Assembly (NCBI GenBank): GCA_017613595.1
Contig: JAGADM010000162.1
Coordinates: forward strand, 1 to 8,044
Length of the DNA stretch: 8,044 nucleotides
Reading direction: 5' to 3'
Origin: Lachnospiraceae bacterium
GTDB taxonomy: Bacteria > Bacillota_A > Clostridia > Lachnospirales > Lachnospiraceae
The notes under the pieces are model-generated. The model made no database searches and was not told the DNA's origin. It saw only the letters and a list, made by a program, of their open reading frames with translations. Position numbers and translations under genes: made by a program. Below, in pieces: positions 5,764 through 8,044 of the stretch (position 1 is its first letter; each line of letters opens with the position of its first letter).

Positions 5764-6765
5764 TCAGCGCTCGAACTCGTAAGGGATGATCGTATCGATC
5801 GTGCCGTCCTCATGAATGTTGAGTTTCGTGTATTTTACACAGCGCTCGTGCGTTACGCCGCCGGAAAGCTCACAGTCATGATAGAAGAGGTACCAGTCAT
5901 CGCCGATCTTAACGATGGAGTGATGCGTGGTCCAGCCGAGTACGGGCTCCATGATGCGGCCCTTATAGGTGAACGGGCCGTCCGGCTTCTCGCCCTCTGC
6001 GTAGCAGAGATAGTGCGTGGTACCGGTGGAGTAGGAAAGATAGTATTTGCCGTTGAATTTATGCATCCAGGGACCTTCGAAATAGCGGCGGTCTTCATCG
6101 CCTGCCTTCAAAGGCTCGCCGTTCTCATCAAGGATCTGCAGGTGCTTCGGCTCGGTGATAAATGCATCCATTTCGTCGTTGAACTCTGCGAACATCGGTC
6201 CGAGTGCGGGCTCATCGCCTTCCGGACGGTGTGCGTTCGGATCGAAGGAACCGGACTGCCACATCTCGAGCTGACCGCCCCAGAGACCGCCGTAATAGCA
6301 GTAGGTATGTCCGTCATCGTCTACCAGAACAGCGGGATCGATGCTGTAGCTGCCTTTGATGAAGTTCTCCTGCGGCTTGAACGGACCGACCGGAGAATCG
6401 GAAACGGCTACGCCGATATGGAACTGGCCGTTGTAATCCTTAGCGGGAAATACGAGATAGTAGCGGCCGTTCTTGCAGACACAGTCAGGTGCCCACATCT
6501 GGTTTTTAACCCACGGAACATCGTCTTCGGAAAGTGCAAGGCCGTTGTCGATGCATTCCGAATCGAGGCTGTCCATCGAAAGTACGTGATAATCCTGCAT
6601 GATGTACTGGTCGCCGTTGTCGTCATCGGGACAATCATGTGCGAAGTCATGCGAAGGATAAATGTAAATCTTTCCGTTGAATACATGTGCGGAAGGGTCC
6701 GCGGTATAAATCTCCTTAACAAGAGGGGTTCTCTCGTTCGGACGTGATAACTTAATCTTCTTCAT
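5764..6765 (-). CDS. Intracellular glycoside hydrolase family 43 (beta-xylosidase / alpha-L-arabinofuranosidase type)
   Basis: A 333-residue single-domain protein with a five-bladed beta-propeller pattern of repeated Y/F-Y-L-x-F/Y strands. The three GH43 catalytic acids can be placed: D23 (YTADPSAHVFNGKIY, general base), D143 (SIDPAVLVDDDG, pKa modulator) and E230 (YFEGPWMHK, general acid). HHSIVKIGDDWYLFYHD supplies the central histidine. There is no signal peptide and no carbohydrate-binding module, so it should act in the cytoplasm on imported short xylo- or arabino-oligosaccharides; the exact specificity is not determined by these motifs. The start at 6765 follows GGAGGAAA (6773-6780 on the minus strand); an in-frame ATG at 6831 would add 22 residues unrelated to the family. 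It ends with tandem TGA-TAA stops and a strong terminator. No sugar transporter or regulator of an arabinoxylan locus is visible next to it. Confidence 0.92.
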   Translation of the reverse strand: MKKIKLSRPNERTPLVKEIYTADPSAHVFNGKIYIYPSHDFAHDCPDDDNGDQYIMQDYHVLSMDSLDSECIDNGLALSEDDVPWVKNQMWAPDCVCKNGRYYLVFPAKDYNGQFHIGVAVSDSPVGPFKPQENFIKGSYSIDPAVLVDDDGHTYCYYGGLWGGQLEMWQSGSFDPNAHRPEGDEPALGPMFAEFNDEMDAFITEPKHLQILDENGEPLKAGDEDRRYFEGPWMHKFNGKYYLSYSTGTTHYLCYAEGEKPDGPFTYKGRIMEPVLGWTTHHSIVKIGDDWYLFYHDCELSGGVTHERCVKYTKLNIHEDGTIDTIIPYEFER

Positions 6766-6802
6766 AAGGGTATTTCCTCCACAGAATAAGTTGGGAGATG
6801 TA

Positions 6803-6818
6803 CAAAAATTGCTTTTTG
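6803..6818. repeat. Small palindrome in the GH43 upstream region
   Basis: CAAAAATTGCTTTTTG is a 6-bp inverted repeat around TTGC, about 38 bp upstream of the GH43 start. It could be an operator or an mRNA leader hairpin; it is short and AT-rich, so chance is a fair explanation. Confidence 0.3.
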
Positions 6819-6842
6819 CCTGCGTAGACACACCACCCTATG

Positions 6843-6880
6843 AATAGATTAAAGTAGTTTCGACCGCAAGACAATCTATT
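6843..6880. promoter_or_regulatory. 8-bp dyad in the divergent intergenic region, candidate operator
   Basis: AATAGATT (6843-6850) and AATCTATT (6873-6880) form a perfect 8-bp inverted repeat with a 22-bp spacer, about 80-115 bp upstream of the GH43 start. The spacing is long for a single dimer site but would suit two half-sites or a looped element. No convincing minus-strand promoter could be placed with certainty; weak -10-like TTTAAT on the minus strand lies inside the spacer. Confidence 0.4.
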
Positions 6881-6925
6881 TATTGCGCTATTCCGTTCAA
6901 ATCTTGCTATTTTTCGGGGAAAATG

Positions 6926-6954
6926 TTGTCAAAACTCCGTTTCGGTGTCATAAT
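6926..6954 (+). promoter_or_regulatory. Promoter of the response regulator gene
   Basis: TTGTCA (6926-6931) and CATAAT (6949-6954) are separated by 17 bp, each with one mismatch to the sigma-A consensus. Transcription would begin near 6961, leaving a leader of about 25 nt that includes the GGAGG site (6976-6980). Confidence 0.65.
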
Positions 6955-6985
6955 AAATCCGAATTCAGACGGGACGGAGGAAGCC

Positions 6986-7660
6986 ATGGACCGCATTTTA
7001 ATCGTAGAAGATGACAACAAGATTTCCGTATTATTGAAGGAAGCTCTCGAACGGGAAGGATTCGAGTGCGGGCAGGCATTTTCCGGAACGGAATGCATGC
7101 TCAGACTGTCTCTCGAACAGTACCAGCTGATCCTTCTGGATCTTACGCTGCCCGGACAGAACGGCGAGGACGTGCTTCAGACAATGCGGAGCAAGGGAAT
7201 CGCAACGCCCGTGATCGTAGTCAGTGCGCGTGATGACCTTGATTCCAAGGTGGATGTTCTGAGCATCGGCGCGGACGATTATGTTACGAAGCCGTTTGAG
7301 ATTAAGGAGGTTGTTGCCCGGATCCGCGTGCAGCTCCGGAAAGCGGCAGGCACGCAGAACGCTGCCAATATCACGTACCGTTCGCTTGTACTGGATCGGG
7401 AACATCATCTGGTCAGCATCGGCGGAACGGAGACACCGTCACTTACGAGACAGGAATACCGCATCCTCGAACTCCTTGTGCAGAATCCGAAGAGAGTGTT
7501 CTCGAAAGACGCAATTTTTGAGTATGCATGGCAGGAGCCGTACATGGGCGAAACGAAGACGCTCGATGTGCATATCAGCAATCTCCGTAAGAAACTGAAG
7601 CAGGTAAGTGAAGAAGAATATATAGAAACCATCTGGGGAATCGGTTACCGGATGAAATAG
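6986..7660 (+). CDS. OmpR/PhoB-family response regulator
   Basis: A 224-residue two-domain regulator. The receiver domain (residues 1 to about 118) has the acidic pair E8/D9 with D10, phosphoacceptor D52 in LILLDLTLP, S80 in VVSARDD and K102 in DDYVTKPFE, so all key residues for phosphorylation are present. The C-terminal winged-helix domain (about 128-224) has LTRQEYRILELLVQNP, the recognition helix region TLDVHISNLRKKLK and the closing IWGIGYRMK. The start at 6986 follows GGAGG (6976-6980) by 5 nt; earlier in-frame starts lie upstream of the promoter's -10. No sensor kinase follows directly; instead a BcrA-like ABC ATPase starts 127 nt downstream, suggesting that the regulator controls a transporter for peptide antibiotics or similar compounds. 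The kinase may lie beyond the window. Confidence 0.95.
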   Translation: MDRILIVEDDNKISVLLKEALEREGFECGQAFSGTECMLRLSLEQYQLILLDLTLPGQNGEDVLQTMRSKGIATPVIVVSARDDLDSKVDVLSIGADDYVTKPFEIKEVVARIRVQLRKAAGTQNAANITYRSLVLDREHHLVSIGGTETPSLTRQEYRILELLVQNPKRVFSKDAIFEYAWQEPYMGETKTLDVHISNLRKKLKQVSEEEYIETIWGIGYRMK

Positions 7661-7676
7661 AAACGATGTGCAAATC

Positions 7677-7715
7677 GTAAAGAAACGGGAATTCAAATCT
7701 TTACCATTTCTTTAC
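7677..7715. promoter_or_regulatory. Candidate response-regulator binding site: TCTTTAC direct repeats plus inverted copy
   Basis: TCTTTAC occurs at 7698-7704 and again at 7709-7715, an 11-bp period typical of tandem OmpR/PhoB-type half-sites on one DNA face. A third copy in opposite orientation lies at 7677-7685 (GTAAAGAAA, pairing with TTTCTTTAC at 7707-7715). CAAATC is also repeated (7671-7676 and 7694-7699). The cluster is 33 bp upstream of a -10-like TATGAT and before the ABC ATPase gene. The 9-bp dyad plus TTTTC could alternatively be a weak terminator of the regulator gene. Confidence 0.5.
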
Positions 7716-7747
7716 TTTTCATTAGCGATGTCTTGAACATTGCCGGT

Positions 7748-7753
7748 TATGAT
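7748..7753 (+). promoter_or_regulatory. Candidate -10 box of the ABC transporter promoter
   Basis: TATGAT matches the -10 consensus at five of six positions, but GCGATG at the -35 distance (7725-7730) is not a -35 box. A poor -35 is expected at an activator-dependent promoter, and the TCTTTAC boxes end 10 bp upstream of that position. TTGAAC at 7733 is too close to serve as -35. Confidence 0.35.
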
Positions 7754-7787
7754 AAGGCCATAAACCACAAGAGAGGCGGCACACAAC

Positions 7788-8044
7788 ATGAGTGATTACA
7801 TCCTGCAGACACACGATCTGCGGAAGGTTTACGGCAAACAGGCAGCGGTAGACGGCATCGACCTTAAGGTAGAGCGGGGAGCCATCTACGGCCTGATCGG
7901 AAAGAACGGCGCAGGCAAAACCACGACTCTGAAGATGATCGGCGGACTGTCCGCACCGACAAGCGGAAGTTTCTCCCTGTTCGGAAAGAGCGGAGCACAG
8001 CTCGCGGAAGTCAGAGGGCGCGTGAGCTGCCTGATCGAAGATCC
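7788..8044 (+). CDS. BcrA/LanF-like ABC transporter ATP-binding protein, N-terminal part
   Basis: The gene begins with ATG at 7788 and is open to the window end, giving 85 complete codons. The A-loop tyrosine is Y15 ([16 protein letters not shown]), Walker A is GKNGAGKTT (38-46), and the segment [21 protein letters not shown] followed by RVSCLIED resembles the bacitracin/lantibiotic-protection (BcrA, LanF) branch of ABC ATPases. Such proteins energise export or removal of peptide antibiotics together with a separate permease, expected downstream. Signature and Walker B motifs lie outside the window. The ribosome binding site is weak (GAGAGGCGG, 7771-7779). Position after an OmpR-type regulator and a repeat cluster suggests inducible expression. 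Confidence 0.88.
   Translation, partial: MSDYILQTHDLRKVYGKQAAVDGIDLKVERGAIYGLIGKNGAGKTTTLKMIGGLSAPTSGSFSLFGKSGAQLAEVRGRVSCLIED

Noticed and set aside
5743..6747. A 334-codon plus-strand open frame opposite the GH43 gene
   Set aside because: It lies almost wholly antisense to a clear GH43 coding sequence with catalytic residues, ribosome binding site and terminator; its product is a Val/Ala/Arg-rich shadow with no family resemblance.
1..8044. CRISPR arrays, tRNA/rRNA genes, insertion sequences
   Set aside because: No regularly spaced repeats, no tRNA-like cloverleaf or rRNA segments and no transposase were seen in reading both strands; tRNA absence was judged by eye only.

Overview
The window looks like a stretch of chromosome from a Clostridia-type Firmicute, possibly a Lachnospiraceae member. 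The grounds are strong AGGAGG-type ribosome binding sites before nearly every gene, tight co-directional packing, sigma-A-like promoters, a BcrA-type ABC ATPase beside an OmpR-type response regulator, and an intracellular GH43 glycosidase. Base composition is moderate (roughly half GC by eye). This placement is an inference; no rRNA or other phylogenetic marker is present.

Layout. Positions 2-334 hold the C-terminus of a YcaQ-like winged-helix protein whose start lies outside the window. Positions 437-3950 hold a co-directional run of five genes: SAM-dependent methyltransferase, MIF-type tautomerase, APH-type small-molecule kinase, GrpB/UPF0157 nucleotidyltransferase-fold protein and a YwaF-like membrane protein. 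The first four are 16-25 nt apart and are probably one operon; the fifth follows after 91 nt. Positions 3985-4213 form a compact unit with a near-consensus promoter, a good ribosome binding site, a 35-codon AT-rich ORF and a strong intrinsic terminator. It sits directly before an unknown 136-residue protein (4237-4647) and a P-loop kinase-GNAT fusion (4652-5707). Because only 23 nt separate the terminator from the next start codon, this resembles a leader-peptide or attenuator arrangement, the most interesting signal in the window.

A hairpin terminator at 5715-5743 closes the convergent end of a minus-strand GH43 glycoside hydrolase (5764-6765). A 220-nt divergent intergenic region then leads to an OmpR/PhoB-type response regulator (6986-7660) and the beginning of a BcrA/LanF-like ABC transporter ATPase (7788-end). 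Between these two lie TCTTTAC boxes repeated at an 11-bp period plus an inverted copy, a plausible operator for the regulator.

How the genes may work together: the left two thirds collect enzymes that modify or sense small molecules (methyl transfer, phosphotransfer, acetyl transfer, nucleotidyl-transfer fold), consistent with an accessory detoxification or resistance neighbourhood. The right end resembles a peptide-antibiotic sensing and detoxification module. GH43 is an unrelated sugar-catabolic gene between them. None of these functional roles is proven by sequence alone.
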